From assembly GCA_019454835.1 (NCBI GenBank), contig JACFNP010000009.1:1-64000 (forward strand): DNA of 64,000 nt. Direction: 5' to 3'. Each line of letters opens with the position of its first letter. Positions within the stretch are counted from its first letter, which is position 1. A program made the translations under genes and the position numbers. A model generated the notes under the pieces. That model was not told the DNA's origin and ran no database searches. It saw nothing but the letters and a program-made list of their open reading frames with translations. Positions 16,769 to 27,400 of the stretch are shown piece by piece. This DNA is from Rubellimicrobium sp. Lineage in GTDB: Bacteria; Pseudomonadota; Alphaproteobacteria; Rhodobacterales; Rhodobacteraceae.

Positions 16769-18135
16769 CCGGGGGTCTGGCGCAGATGCTCCGGGGCGAG
16801 GGGCTGGTGACGCGGGCCTTGCGCGCGTCGGTGATTACCGGCACCGGCTTTGTGGTGCAGCAGGCGGTGCGGCTGGCGTCGAACCTGATCCTGACGCGGC
16901 TGCTGTTCCCGGAAGCCTTCGGGATGATGGCGCTCATCACCGTGTTCCTGACGGCGCTCATCATGTTCTCGGACCTCGGCGTCGGCCCCTCGATCATGGG
17001 CAGCGCGCGCGGTGACGACGCGGATTTCCTTGATACCGCCTGGACGATCCAGATCGGGCGCGGCGTCATCCTGTGGATCGCCGCCGTGGCCTGCGCCTGG
17101 CCGGTATCGGCCTATTACGGCGAGCCGGACCTGGTGCTCTATCTGCCGGTCGCGGCGCTGGTGCTGGTCATCGCGGGCTTCAACCCGACCCGGCAGGACA
17201 GCGCGAACCGCCACCTGCGCGCCGGGCGGCTGACGCTGATCGAACTGGGCGGCCAGATTGCGGGCATCGTCGCGGGCATCGTGCTGGCCTGGCTGCTGCA
17301 CTCGGTCTGGGCGCTGGTCATCGCGGGTCTGGTCGGGCCGCTGGTGCTGCTGGCCGGGCTGAACCTGTTCCTGCCCGGCCCCCCCAACCGCCTGCGCTGG
17401 GAGCGGGCGGCCGCGCATGAGCTGATCCATTTCGGCAAGTGGATCTTCCTGTCGACCTTCATGGGCTTCGTCATCAACCAGGCCGACAAGGTCGTGCTGG
17501 GGCGCCTGCTCGATCTGGGGGTGTTCGGGCTTTACAACATCGCGTGGTTCCTTGCCTCGTTCCCGCTCTTGATGGGCGGCGTGGTGATGGGCCGGGTGCT
17601 CATCCCGGTCTACCGCGAAAGCCCGCCTGCAGAGTCGCCCGAGAATTTCCTGCGCCTGCGCAACATGCGCGGCGCGGCGATGGCGGTGCTGCTGGCCATG
17701 GTCGCCATGCTGGCGCTGGGCGGGCACTGGCTGGTCGGCATCCTCTATGACGACCGCTATGCCGCCGCCGGAGCAATGACCGTGCTTGTCGCCGCCGTGC
17801 AGGTGCCCGCGCTGGTCATCATGACCTGCGAGCACGCGGCCCTTGCCGCAGGCGATTCGCGGCGGTTCTTCATCTACAGCACCATCCGCGCCGCCACGGT
17901 CAGCGGCGGCATCCTTGCGGGCTGGGCGCTGGCCGGGCTGCCCGGCGCGGTTGCGGGGCAGGCGCTGGGGAACCTGCTGGCCTGGCCCGCGCTGGGCTGG
18001 ATGCTGCATCCGCATCATGCGTTTGACTGGAAGCTCGACCTTGCGGTCATGGCCGCCGGGGCGGTGATCGGGGCACTGGCGGTGATGCTGAACGCGGGTC
18101 CGGTGGCCAGCCTCTTCGTTTATGCCGGAGCGTGA
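16765..18135 (+). CDS. Wzx-type lipid-linked oligosaccharide flippase
   Basis: 456 residues with about 12 to 14 hydrophobic segments. The N-terminal sequence (FVVQQAVRLASNLILTRLLFPEAFGMMAL) is characteristic of the polysaccharide transport/MOP superfamily that moves undecaprenyl-linked repeat units across the inner membrane. With the ExoY-like and polymerase-like genes it completes a Wzx/Wzy-style set, although chain-length and outer-membrane export genes are absent from the window. ATG 16765 is preferred over ATG 16750 because GGAG lies 9 nt upstream and it overlaps the preceding stop. A 61-bp gap separates it from the PKS. Confidence 0.9.
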   Translation: MTGGLAQMLRGEGLVTRALRASVITGTGFVVQQAVRLASNLILTRLLFPEAFGMMALITVFLTALIMFSDLGVGPSIMGSARGDDADFLDTAWTIQIGRGVILWIAAVACAWPVSAYYGEPDLVLYLPVAALVLVIAGFNPTRQDSANRHLRAGRLTLIELGGQIAGIVAGIVLAWLLHSVWALVIAGLVGPLVLLAGLNLFLPGPPNRLRWERAAAHELIHFGKWIFLSTFMGFVINQADKVVLGRLLDLGVFGLYNIAWFLASFPLLMGGVVMGRVLIPVYRESPPAESPENFLRLRNMRGAAMAVLLAMVAMLALGGHWLVGILYDDRYAAAGAMTVLVAAVQVPALVIMTCEHAALAAGDSRRFFIYSTIRAATVSGGILAGWALAGLPGAVAGQALGNLLAWPALGWMLHPHHAFDWKLDLAVMAAGAVIGALAVMLNAGPVASLFVYAGA

Positions 18136-18196
18136 CCATATCCATGTCACAATCATCGGTCATCCCTGCCGCTGACCGTCAACCGCCGCTGCCAGA

Positions 18197-21100
18197 ATGT
18201 CCGAAATGACCTCCGACCGTCCCGCCGACACCGACATCGCCATCATCGGCATGGCCGCGCATCTGCCCGGCGCGGCCGGTGTCGCCGACTACTGGCGGAA
18301 CCTGCGCGACGGCGTCGAATCGATCCGCAGGCTCTCGCGCGAGGAATTGCTGGCTGCGGGTGAACTGCCGCATCTGATCGACCATCCCGACTATGTCGCC
18401 GCCGCCGCGCCGCTGGACGGGTTCGAGCAGTTCGACGCCGATTTCTTCGGCCTGTCGCCCAAGGAAGCGGCGATCATGGACCCGCAGCACCGGCAGTTCC
18501 TGGAAGTGGCCTGGCAGGCGCTGGAAGATGCCGCCCACCCGCCGGAATCGTTTCCGGGCCGCATCGGGGTCTTTGGCGGCTCGGGCCAGGGCACCTATTA
18601 CTGGGTGAACCTGCGCTCGCACGCCGATCTCGTCGATGACGCGGGCGTGTTCCTGCTGCGCCACACCGGCAACGACAAGGACGTGCTGACCACCCGCGTC
18701 AGCCATTTGTTCGACCTGCGCGGCCCCAGCGTGAACGTGCAGACCGCCTGCTCGACCAGCCTTGTTGCGGTGCATTATGCCATCCGCTCGCTGCTGGCGG
18801 GGGAATGCGACATGGCGCTGGCGGGCGGGGTCTCGCTCGAGCTGCCGCAACTGCGCGGCTATCTGTTCAAGGAGGGCGAGGTTCTTTCGCCCGACGGCCA
18901 TTGCCATGCCTTCGACCACCGCGCGAAGGGGACGGTGTTCTCGTCGGGCGCGGGCTGCGTCGTGCTGCGCAGGCTGGCCGACGCCATCGCCGACGGCGAC
19001 GACATCCGCGCCGTGATCCGGGGCAGCGCCGTGAACAACGACGGCGCCGCCAAGGCGGGCTATCTGGCGCCTTCGGTGGACGGGCAGGCCGATGCCATCG
19101 CCGGGGCACATGCCGCCGCAGGGATCGGCGCCGATACCATCGACTATGTCGAATGCCACGGCACCGGCACCTATCTGGGCGACCCGATCGAGGTCGCCGC
19201 CCTGACCGAAGCCTTCCGCCGCAGCACCGACCGCACCGGCTTCTGCCGGATCGGCAGCGTCAAGACCAACATCGGCCACACCGACACCGCCGCCGGGGCG
19301 GCCTCGCTCATCAAGACGGTGCTGGCCTTGCAGCACCGCCAGATCCCGCCCTCGCTGGGCTATGAAAAGCCCAATCCCGCGATTCCCTTCGACGGCTCGC
19401 CCTTTGCGGTGGCCGACCGCCTGCTGCCGTGGCCCGAACGCGACCACCCACCGCGCGCGGGCGTGAACTCGCTGGGCGTCGGCGGCACCAATGCGCATGT
19501 CGTGCTCGAGGCGGCGCCCGAACGCGCGGCCTCGGATGAAAGCGACTGGCCGTTCCAGATCATCACGCTGTCGGCGCGCTCGAAGGCGGCGCTCGACGAT
19601 GCCTCGGCACGGCTGGCCGCCTGGCTGCGCGCCAATCCCGAGGTGCCGCTGGCCGATGTCGCCTGGACGCTGCAGGCGGGCCGCCGCGCCTTTGACCGCC
19701 GCCGCGTGCTGGTGGCCGAAACCGCCGGGGAAGCCGCCGCAAAGCTGGAAGAAGCCAACCCGCGCCGGGTCTTTACCCATCAGGTCGCGGGCGACGCGCC
19801 GCAGCCGGTGTTCATGTTCCCCGGCATCGGCGCGCAATATGCGGGCATGGCGCGCGACCTTTACGAAACCGAACCCACCTTCCGCGACTGGATGGATCGC
19901 GGCCTTGCGGTGCTGGCCGGGTTGACCGACGCGGACACCCGCGCGCTGTGGCTGCCCGAACCCGGCGACGAGGAGGCCGCCGACAAGGCGCTGTTGCGCC
20001 CGTCGCTGCAGACGCCGCTCATCATGATCGTGGAATATGCGCTGGCGCAGCTCTGGATGGAATGGGGCGTGCAGCCTGCGGCCTTCATCGGTCACTCCAT
20101 GGGCGAGAACACCGCCGCCGCGCTGGCGGGCGTACTGTCGTTCGAGGATTGCATCGCCCTCGTCCACCTGCGCGGGCAGGTTTTCGACGATGCCCACGGC
20201 GGGCGGATGCTGTCGGTGCCGCTGTCGGCCGAGGCGCTTGCGCCCTATCTGGTCGGCGAGGTCGAGCTTGCCTCGGACAACGCGCCGGGCCTCTGCGTCG
20301 CCACCGGCCCCGAGGCGGCGATGGACGATCTTGCCGCGCGGCTGAAGGCCGACGGCATCGAGACCCGCCCGATCGCCGTCGATGTCGCAGCCCATTCGCG
20401 GGCGCTCGAACCGCATCTCGACCGCTTCCATGCGTTCCTGTCCGGCATCGCGCTGCATCCGCCGCGCATCCCGGTCATCTCGAACCGCACCGGCGACTGG
20501 CTGACCGATGCGCAGGCGACCGATCCCGGCTACTGGGTCGCGCATCTGCGTCATACCGTGCAGTTCCGCGCCGGGCTGACGACGCTGTCGGCGGACCCGA
20601 ACCGCATCTACATCGAGGTCGGCCCCGGTCATGCGCTGGCCTCGCTGGCCGGGCAGCACGGGGCCATCACGCCCGCGCAGGTCGTCTCGACCCTGCGCCA
20701 TCCGGCGGACGACACGCCGGACGATGCCTATTTCCTGTCGCAGCTCGGCCGGGTCTGGGCCTGCGGCGGTGCGTTCGACTGGGGCCAGATCTGGGGTGAT
20801 GCACGGCGCAACCGCGTGGCGCTGCCGACCTATCCCTTCCAGCGCCGCCCCTATTTCATCGCCCCCGCCGCGCTGCAGGCCAGCGCCGCCCCCGACCTTC
20901 CCGCGCGCGAGGCCGACCTTGCCCGCTGGGGCTGGGTCGAACGCTGGAAGCCCGCTTATGCCGACTGCGACCTTGACCCGACCGGCGATCTGGCGGACCT
21001 GCCGCCCGAAAACTGGCTGATCCTTGCCGACAAGACCGGCCATGGCGCCGCACTGGCCGACCGCCTGCGCGCGGCGGGGCAGACCGTCGCCATCGCCCGG

Positions 21101-23488
21101 CCCGGCGATACCTTCGCGCGCACCGGGACGGGCGACTACCTGCTTGCGCCCGAAGAAGGCCAGGCGGGTTATGATGCCCTGCTGTCCGACCTTGCCGCGC
21201 GTGGCCGGATGCCGCAGCGCGTCGTGCACATGTGGCTGGTGACGCGCGGGCGCGAAGTCACCCGTCCCGGATCGCGGTTCTTCCACGAGATACAGGAACT
21301 CGGCTTCTGGAGCCTTACCCATCTGGCCCGTGCCATGGCGGCGCGGGGGGCCGCTGCGCATGTCCTGCTGGTGACGAACGGCGCGCGGTCGCTGCGCGGC
21401 GAGGCGCTGCCCGCCCCCGAGAAGGCCACCGCCTTCGGCCCCGCCCGCATCATACCGCGCGATCTTGCGGGCATGACGGTCGCCATGCTCGACATCGACG
21501 ACGACGCGCCGCTGCCGGTGCTGCTGGCCGAGGCGCTGGCCGCGCCGGGCAACACGGTGGCCGCCTGGCGCGGTGCGACAAGGTTTGAACGCGGGCTGCG
21601 ACCCCATGTCCTGCCCGAGCCCGCACCGCTGCCCGAAGGGCCGGTCCTCGTCACCGGCGGCGCGGGCACCATCGGCCCGCAGCTTGCCCGCGCGCTGGCT
21701 GCGGCGGGCCGTCAGGTGGCGCTGGCCACACCTGAAGGCGATGGCGGCCCGGACGGCATTCTCTGCCTTGCGGCCGACCCCGCCAATGTCGACGACATGC
21801 GCCGCGCCCGTGCCGCCGCCGAGGCCGCCTTCGGCCCGCTGGCGGGTCTGGTCCATGCGGCGGGTGCTGCCGCCGACCTGCCGCTCGGCACCGCTGCACC
21901 CGCCGATCTTGCCGATGCGCTGGCCCCCGCCGTCATGGGCGCCGAGGTCATTGCCGAAATCTGGCCCGACGGCGATCTGCAATGGCTGGCGCTCTGCGCG
22001 GCGACGGCGGAGGCGCTGGCCCCGGCGGGGCAGGCCGCCCGTGCCGCTGCCGACGCCTGCCTTGCCGCCATCGCCCGCGCCCGCACGGGCAGCCGGACCC
22101 GCGCCACCGCCATCGACTGGGCCGCGTTGCAGGCCGATCCGGCCACCGCGCCCGACGCGCGCGCGCGCCATGTCCTTGCGCAGGGCATCCGCGAGGATGA
22201 ACTGGCCGAAGCCTTCCTGCGCGCCATGGCCGCAGGCACGCCGCAGATCGCGCTTTCGCCGCTGGCGCTGGACCGGCTGGCCGTGGCGCAGGGCGCACCC
22301 GCGCCTGCCACGGCGCCCGCCCCGGCCTTTGATCGGCCCGATCTCGACGGCGACTACATCGCCCCCGAGGGCGCGGTCGAGACGCGCCTTGCCGCCATCT
22401 GGGCCGATCTTCTGGGCGTGGCGCAGGTCGGGGCCGAGGATTCCTTCTTCGATCTCGGCGGTCATTCCCTTGTCGCGGTGCGGCTGTTCGCGGCGATGAA
22501 GCGGCTCTGGGGTGTCGATCTGCCGATCTCGGTCCTGTTCGAGGCGCCGACGATCCGCAGGCTGGCCGCCCTTGTCGGCCCCGTGGCGACGCCTGACGCC
22601 GGGGCGCCCGCCGTTGCCGTGGCTGCGCCCGTGCCCGCCGCAGCGGCGGCGCGGTTCACCCATGTCGTGCCGATCCACCCCGGCGGCAGCGGCACGCCGT
22701 TCTTCATCGTCGGCGGGATGTTCGGCAACGTCCTGAACCTGCGCCATCTGGCGCAGGGCCTGGGCCACGACCGCCCGGTCTGGGGCCTGCAGGCGCGCGG
22801 CCTGTTCGGCGAGGCCCCCCCGCACGAGACCACCGCCGAGGCCGCAAGCGACATGATCGCCGAGATGCGTCAGGTTCATTCCGGGCCGTGGATGGTGGGC
22901 GGTTATTCCGGCGGCGGCATCACCGCCTACGAGATCGCGCAGCAGTTGCACCGCGCGGGCGAGACCGTGGCCGCCGTCGTGCTGCTCGACACCCGCCAGC
23001 CGCAGCCGCGACCGCTCAGCCTGCGCGACCGCGTGGCGATCAAGCTGATCGAGATGCGCGAGGAAGGCATCATGTTCCCGCTGCGCTGGTATGCGCGCCG
23101 CCGTGCCTGGCGCCACGAGCTGCGCAACGTGGCCCGCGACCCGGAATCGCCCGCGCATTTCCACAACGCCGCCATCGAGGCCGCCTTCATGCGCGCCATC
23201 GGGACCTACCGGGTCGAACCCTGGGCCGGGCCGCTGGCCCTGCTGCGCCCGCCGCTGGTCGCGCGCTGGCAGGTCGCCCGCGACCGCGCCATCAGCGACG
23301 AACGCGCCTATCTTGCAGCCGACAACGAATGGGGCCGCCATGCCCCGGCGCTGGAGGTGATCGAGGTGCCCGGCGACCACATGACCATCGTGCTCGAACC
23401 GCATGTCCGCGTCGTGGCCGCCCGCCTTGCGCAGGTGCTGGCGGCAGCGGACCCGCTGCATCCGGACCGGCAGGTCGCCGCCGAATGA
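18197..23488 (+). CDS. Type I polyketide synthase module: KS-AT-(inactive KR)-ACP-TE
   Basis: 1763 residues. The ketosynthase (about 13-430) has the triad C185 (TACSTSL), H321 (ECHGTGT) and H361 (NIGHTD). The acyltransferase (about 535-830) has S634 in GHSMGE; its specificity motif reads VAAHS instead of the malonyl HAFH or methylmalonyl YASH. The ketoreductase region (about 915-1360) keeps the NADPH loop TGGAGTIG, but the usual catalytic Ser and the Tyr of the YAAAN motif are missing (GQAARAAADA), so reduction is unlikely. The carrier protein has S1424 (LGGHSL). The thioesterase (about 1490-1755) has S1571 (GYSGGG) and H1728 (GDHM). It is a single extension module that should release a beta-keto product. 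The ATG at 18197 has only a weak ribosome site. The stop overlaps the GT2 start. No loading domain is present, so the starter must come from another carrier, plausibly the downstream NRPS. Confidence 0.95.
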   Translation: MSEMTSDRPADTDIAIIGMAAHLPGAAGVADYWRNLRDGVESIRRLSREELLAAGELPHLIDHPDYVAAAAPLDGFEQFDADFFGLSPKEAAIMDPQHRQFLEVAWQALEDAAHPPESFPGRIGVFGGSGQGTYYWVNLRSHADLVDDAGVFLLRHTGNDKDVLTTRVSHLFDLRGPSVNVQTACSTSLVAVHYAIRSLLAGECDMALAGGVSLELPQLRGYLFKEGEVLSPDGHCHAFDHRAKGTVFSSGAGCVVLRRLADAIADGDDIRAVIRGSAVNNDGAAKAGYLAPSVDGQADAIAGAHAAAGIGADTIDYVECHGTGTYLGDPIEVAALTEAFRRSTDRTGFCRIGSVKTNIGHTDTAAGAASLIKTVLALQHRQIPPSLGYEKPNPAIPFDGSPFAVADRLLPWPERDHPPRAGVNSLGVGGTNAHVVLEAAPERAASDESDWPFQIITLSARSKAALDDASARLAAWLRANPEVPLADVAWTLQAGRRAFDRRRVLVAETAGEAAAKLEEANPRRVFTHQVAGDAPQPVFMFPGIGAQYAGMARDLYETEPTFRDWMDRGLAVLAGLTDADTRALWLPEPGDEEAADKALLRPSLQTPLIMIVEYALAQLWMEWGVQPAAFIGHSMGENTAAALAGVLSFEDCIALVHLRGQVFDDAHGGRMLSVPLSAEALAPYLVGEVELASDNAPGLCVATGPEAAMDDLAARLKADGIETRPIAVDVAAHSRALEPHLDRFHAFLSGIALHPPRIPVISNRTGDWLTDAQATDPGYWVAHLRHTVQFRAGLTTLSADPNRIYIEVGPGHALASLAGQHGAITPAQVVSTLRHPADDTPDDAYFLSQLGRVWACGGAFDWGQIWGDARRNRVALPTYPFQRRPYFIAPAALQASAAPDLPAREADLARWGWVERWKPAYADCDLDPTGDLADLPPENWLILADKTGHGAALADRLRAAGQTVAIARPGDTFARTGTGDYLLAPEEGQAGYDALLSDLAARGRMPQRVVHMWLVTRGREVTRPGSRFFHEIQELGFWSLTHLARAMAARGAAAHVLLVTNGARSLRGEALPAPEKATAFGPARIIPRDLAGMTVAMLDIDDDAPLPVLLAEALAAPGNTVAAWRGATRFERGLRPHVLPEPAPLPEGPVLVTGGAGTIGPQLARALAAAGRQVALATPEGDGGPDGILCLAADPANVDDMRRARAAAEAAFGPLAGLVHAAGAAADLPLGTAAPADLADALAPAVMGAEVIAEIWPDGDLQWLALCAATAEALAPAGQAARAAADACLAAIARARTGSRTRATAIDWAALQADPATAPDARARHVLAQGIREDELAEAFLRAMAAGTPQIALSPLALDRLAVAQGAPAPATAPAPAFDRPDLDGDYIAPEGAVETRLAAIWADLLGVAQVGAEDSFFDLGGHSLVAVRLFAAMKRLWGVDLPISVLFEAPTIRRLAALVGPVATPDAGAPAVAVAAPVPAAAAARFTHVVPIHPGGSGTPFFIVGGMFGNVLNLRHLAQGLGHDRPVWGLQARGLFGEAPPHETTAEAASDMIAEMRQVHSGPWMVGGYSGGGITAYEIAQQLHRAGETVAAVVLLDTRQPQPRPLSLRDRVAIKLIEMREEGIMFPLRWYARRRAWRHELRNVARDPESPAHFHNAAIEAAFMRAIGTYRVEPWAGPLALLRPPLVARWQVARDRAISDERAYLAADNEWGRHAPALEVIEVPGDHMTIVLEPHVRVVAARLAQVLAAADPLHPDRQVAAE

Positions 23489-24486
23489 GCGCGCGTGTCC
23501 TTGTCGTCATCCTCAACTGGCGCACCCCCGACATGACCCTGCGCGCCACCGAGGCCACCCTTGCCGCGATGGAGGGTGTCGAGGGCGCCGTCACCGTCGT
23601 CGACAACGATTCGGGCGACGGCTCGTTCGAGCGGATGCGCGACGCGGTGGCGGCGCGCGGGTGGGGCCGGGTGCGCGTGCTGCAATCGGGGCGCAACGGC
23701 GGCTTCGGCGCGGGCAACAATGCGGGCATCCGTGCCGGGCTGCCCGATGGGCGGCCGGATTTCGTCCTCGTGCTGAACTCGGACGCCTTCCCGCGCCCCG
23801 ATGCCATCCGCGCGCTGCGCGACCACCTGCTGGCCCATCCCCGCGCGGCCTTTGCCGGAAGCTGCCTTGTCGACGAAACCGGCACGCCGCAGCTCAGCAC
23901 CTTCCGCTTTCCGACCATCCCCGGCCAGTTCGAGGGCGCGGCCCGCACCGGCCCGCTCACGCGGCTTCTGGCGCGCTGGGTGGTGCCGGTGCCGGTGCCC
24001 GAACGCTCGTGCCGGGTGGACTGGCTTGCGGGCGCCAGCCTGATGATGCGCATGGACGCGCTGGACGAGATCGGCCTCTTCGACGAACGGTTCTTTCTCT
24101 ACTTCGAGGAAACCGACCTGTGCCTGCGTCTGGCGCGCGCGGGCCACGAGGTCCATTTCGTGCGCGACTCGGTGGTTATGCACATCGATTCCGGCACGAC
24201 CGGGGCCAAGGACTGGGACGAGGTGCCCGGCTACTGGTATGAGTCGCGCTGGCACTATTTCGAGAAGAACCACGGTCGCGCCTACGCGCTGGCGGCGACG
24301 GCGGCGCAGGTCGCGGGCGGGTTGCTGCACCGGCTGCGCAGCCTGCTTGCGGGCAGACGGCCGGACGAACCGCGCCGGTTCCTGCGCAGGCTCGTGGCGC
24401 ATGACCTGCGCGCGCTGTTCGGACCCGCCCGCACTGCCGCCGGACCCGCGCCGCAGGCTGCGGGCCGCATTTCGGAGAACAACTGA
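23485..24486 (+). CDS. Glycosyltransferase family 2, rhamnosyltransferase-like
   Basis: 333 residues, GT-A fold. RVLVVILNWRTPDMT, VVDNDSGDGS, GRNGGFGAGNNAGIR and the LNSDAFP DxD-equivalent match the WbbL-type rhamnosyltransferase group, and FFLYFEETDLCLR supplies the acidic acceptor-side motif. Because rmlBDCA lies in the same locus, dTDP-L-rhamnose is a reasonable donor, but this is inference. It sits between and overlaps both the PKS (ATGA) and the NRPS (TGATG). Its product is therefore made together with the assembly-line proteins, which hints that sugar transfer and the acyl product are linked. Confidence 0.88.
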   Translation: MSARVLVVILNWRTPDMTLRATEATLAAMEGVEGAVTVVDNDSGDGSFERMRDAVAARGWGRVRVLQSGRNGGFGAGNNAGIRAGLPDGRPDFVLVLNSDAFPRPDAIRALRDHLLAHPRAAFAGSCLVDETGTPQLSTFRFPTIPGQFEGAARTGPLTRLLARWVVPVPVPERSCRVDWLAGASLMMRMDALDEIGLFDERFFLYFEETDLCLRLARAGHEVHFVRDSVVMHIDSGTTGAKDWDEVPGYWYESRWHYFEKNHGRAYALAATAAQVAGGLLHRLRSLLAGRRPDEPRRFLRRLVAHDLRALFGPARTAAGPAPQAAGRISENN

Positions 24487-27400
24487 TGTCCGCCTTCGAC
24501 GCGATCCTGATCGGCCACGATACCCTGACCCGCGAGGCCGGGCGTCTGATGATCGAGGCCGGGCACCGGGTCCGCGCGGTCGTCACCCGCGCCGAAGGGG
24601 TCCGGGAATGGGCGCTGGCCGAGGGGCTGCCCGTCATCGCCCCCGGCCCCGGTCTGGCCGCGCTTCTGCCCGATGCCGACTGGCTGCTGTCCGTGGGCAA
24701 TCTCGACATTCTCGCCCCCGAGGTGCTGGCGCGCGCCGCAAGGGGGGCGGTGAACTTTCACGACGGCCCGCTGCCGCGCCGTGCCGGGCTGAACGTGCCG
24801 GTCTGGGCGATTCTTGCGGGGGATGCGGATTACGCCATCACCTGGCACCTGATCGAGGGCGGCCTGGACGAAGGCCCGGTCCTCGTGCAGCGGCATTTCG
24901 AGATCGCCGCGGACGAGACCGCGCTGACGCTGAACGGCAAATGCTTTGCGGCGGCGCTGGAGTCGTTCCCCGAGGTGCTGGCCGCGCTGGCCGAAGGCCG
25001 CCGGGGCAGGCCGCAGGACCTGGGCCTGCGGCACCTGCACCGCCGCAACGACCGCCCGCCCCATGCAGGCCGCATCGACCCGGCTGCGCCGGTGGCCGGG
25101 ATCGTGCGGCTGGTGCGGGCGCTCGATCATGGCGACTACCCGAACCCGGTCGGCACCGCGCGGCTGGTGACCGGCGCGGGCTGGTTCACCGCCACCCGTG
25201 CCGAACCGGCGGCGGGCGACGGCGCGGCGGGAGTGGTGCTGGATGCCGATGCCGCCGGTCTCGTGATGATGGCGGGCGATGGTGCGGTGCGGCTGTCGGG
25301 CTTGCGCGATGTGGCGGGCCGGTCGGTGCCCGCCGACCGGATGGCGCGGCCCGGCGAGGTGATCGCCCGGCCCGACGGAACCGAGGATGCCACGCTTGCC
25401 CTTGCGCTGAAGGACGAAGGCCACTGGCGCGCGGCGCTGGCGGCGCAGGTGCCCGCCGCCGTGCCGCTGCCCGGCGGCGTGAAGGGCGACGCGCCGCTGA
25501 CGGCGTCGTTCGATCTGGCGCTCGATGCCGACGCCGCGCTGGCCCGCTTTGCCGCAATGATCGCCGAGGGCGACGAACGCGGCCCGGTGGATTTCGCGCT
25601 GGCGCGGGGACGGGGCGGGCTGTTGTCCGACCGGGTGCCGGTGCGGTTCGATGACGAGCCGGGCTTTCCCGCCGCGCTGGCCGCTGCCCGCGCCCGGCAA
25701 CCCTTTCCGGGCGATCTGGTGCTGCGGCTGGGAATGGCGCACGAAACGCTGCCGGTGGCGCTGTCGGACGATCCCGAGGCCGGGCTTCTGCCCGGCACCG
25801 CGCTGACCTTTGCCGCCCGCGAGGGCAGGGCGCGCCTTGTCGCCTGCCCCGACCGGATCACGCCCGCCGCCTTCGCGCTGATCGCGGCGCGGCTGAAGGA
25901 CCGGCTTGCCGGGGGCAGCGGCCTGTCGCCCGAGGACCGCGCCCTGATCGACGCCGCCAATGCGACCGGCGTGGCTGTCGTCCCGGCGGTGATCGACACG
26001 CTGATTGCCGCGCAGGCCGCGCGCATGGCGGATGCGACGGCCCTGATCTGCGAGGATCGCAGCCTGACCCATGCGCAGGTGCAGCAGGCGGCGAACCGCA
26101 TCGCCAACCGCCTGATCGCCGCCGGGGTGCGGCGCGGTGCGTCGGTCGGCCTGTTCCTGCACCGCAGCGAGATGCTGCCGGTCGCGGCGCTGGCGATCTG
26201 GAAGGCGGGGGCGGCCTATCTGCCGCTCGACCCGTCCTATCCGCCTGACCGGCTGGCGCATTATCTGGGCGATTCGGGCGCGGAGCTGATCCTGACCTCG
26301 GGCGATCTGGCGCCGCTGCTGCCGGATCACAAGGCGCGGGTGCTGCTGGTCGAGGATGCGGGCGATGACGCCACTGCCCCGGCGCCGCGCGCCACGCCCG
26401 CCGACGCGGCCTATGTGATCTACACCTCGGGATCGACCGGCACGCCCAAGGGTGTCGTCGTCGAACACCGGCAGGTCGCCAATTTCTTCGCCGGGATGGA
26501 TGCGCGCATCCCCCGCGACGGTGACGCGACCTGGCTGGCCGTCACCTCGCTGTCGTTCGACATTTCCGTGCTCGAACTGTTCTGGACGCTGGCGCGCGGC
26601 ATCCGTGTCGTCATCGCCGGGGAAAACGACCGGGCCATGGTAGCGCGGGCGGCGGCGGACGGCGCGCCTGCCGATGATGATTTCTCGCTGGCGGCGCTGA
26701 TCCGCCGTCATGGCGTGACGCATCTGCAATGCACGCCCTCGATGGCGCATATGCTGGCGACGAACGAGGTCAGCCGTGCCGCGCTGGCAAGCTTGCGCCA
26801 CCTGCTCATCGGCGGCGAGGCGCTGGCGGGCAGTCTGGTCGCCGACCTGCAACGGGCAAGCCCCGCGCAGATCACCAATCTCTACGGCCCGACCGAGACG
26901 ACGATCTGGTCCTCGACCGGCCCGGCGCAGGCGGAGGCGGCGGTCAGCCCGGTCGGCACGCCCATCGCCAACACGCAGTTCCACATTCTCGATGCCGGGA
27001 TGCAGGCGGTGGTGCCGGGGGTCGCGGGGGAACTCTGGATCGGCGGCGCGGGCGTGGCGCGCGGCTATCTGGGGCGCGACGACCTGACCGCGCGGGCCTT
27101 CGTCGCCGACCCCGCGCGCGGGCGCATCTACCGCACCGGCGATCTGGCGCGGTGGCGGGCCGATGGCAGCGTCGATTTCCTTGGTCGCATCGACGGCCAG
27201 GTGAAACTGCGCGGCCACCGCATCGAGACCGGCGAGATCGAGGCCGCGCTGACGGCCTGCGACGGCGTGCGGCAGGCGGTCGCGGTGCTGCGCGACAGTG
27301 CACTGGTGGCTTATGTCACGGGCGCGGGCGCGGAAGCCGCGCTGAAGGCGCAGCTTGGCCGCAGCCTGCCCGCCTATATGGTGCCCGCGCGGATCGTCAC

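Noticed and set aside
18179-23461. A 1760-codon open frame on the minus strand opposite the PKS
   Set aside because: It mirrors the PKS codons and has low-complexity Arg/Gly/His-rich composition with no domain; GC-rich genes commonly leave such antisense frames open.
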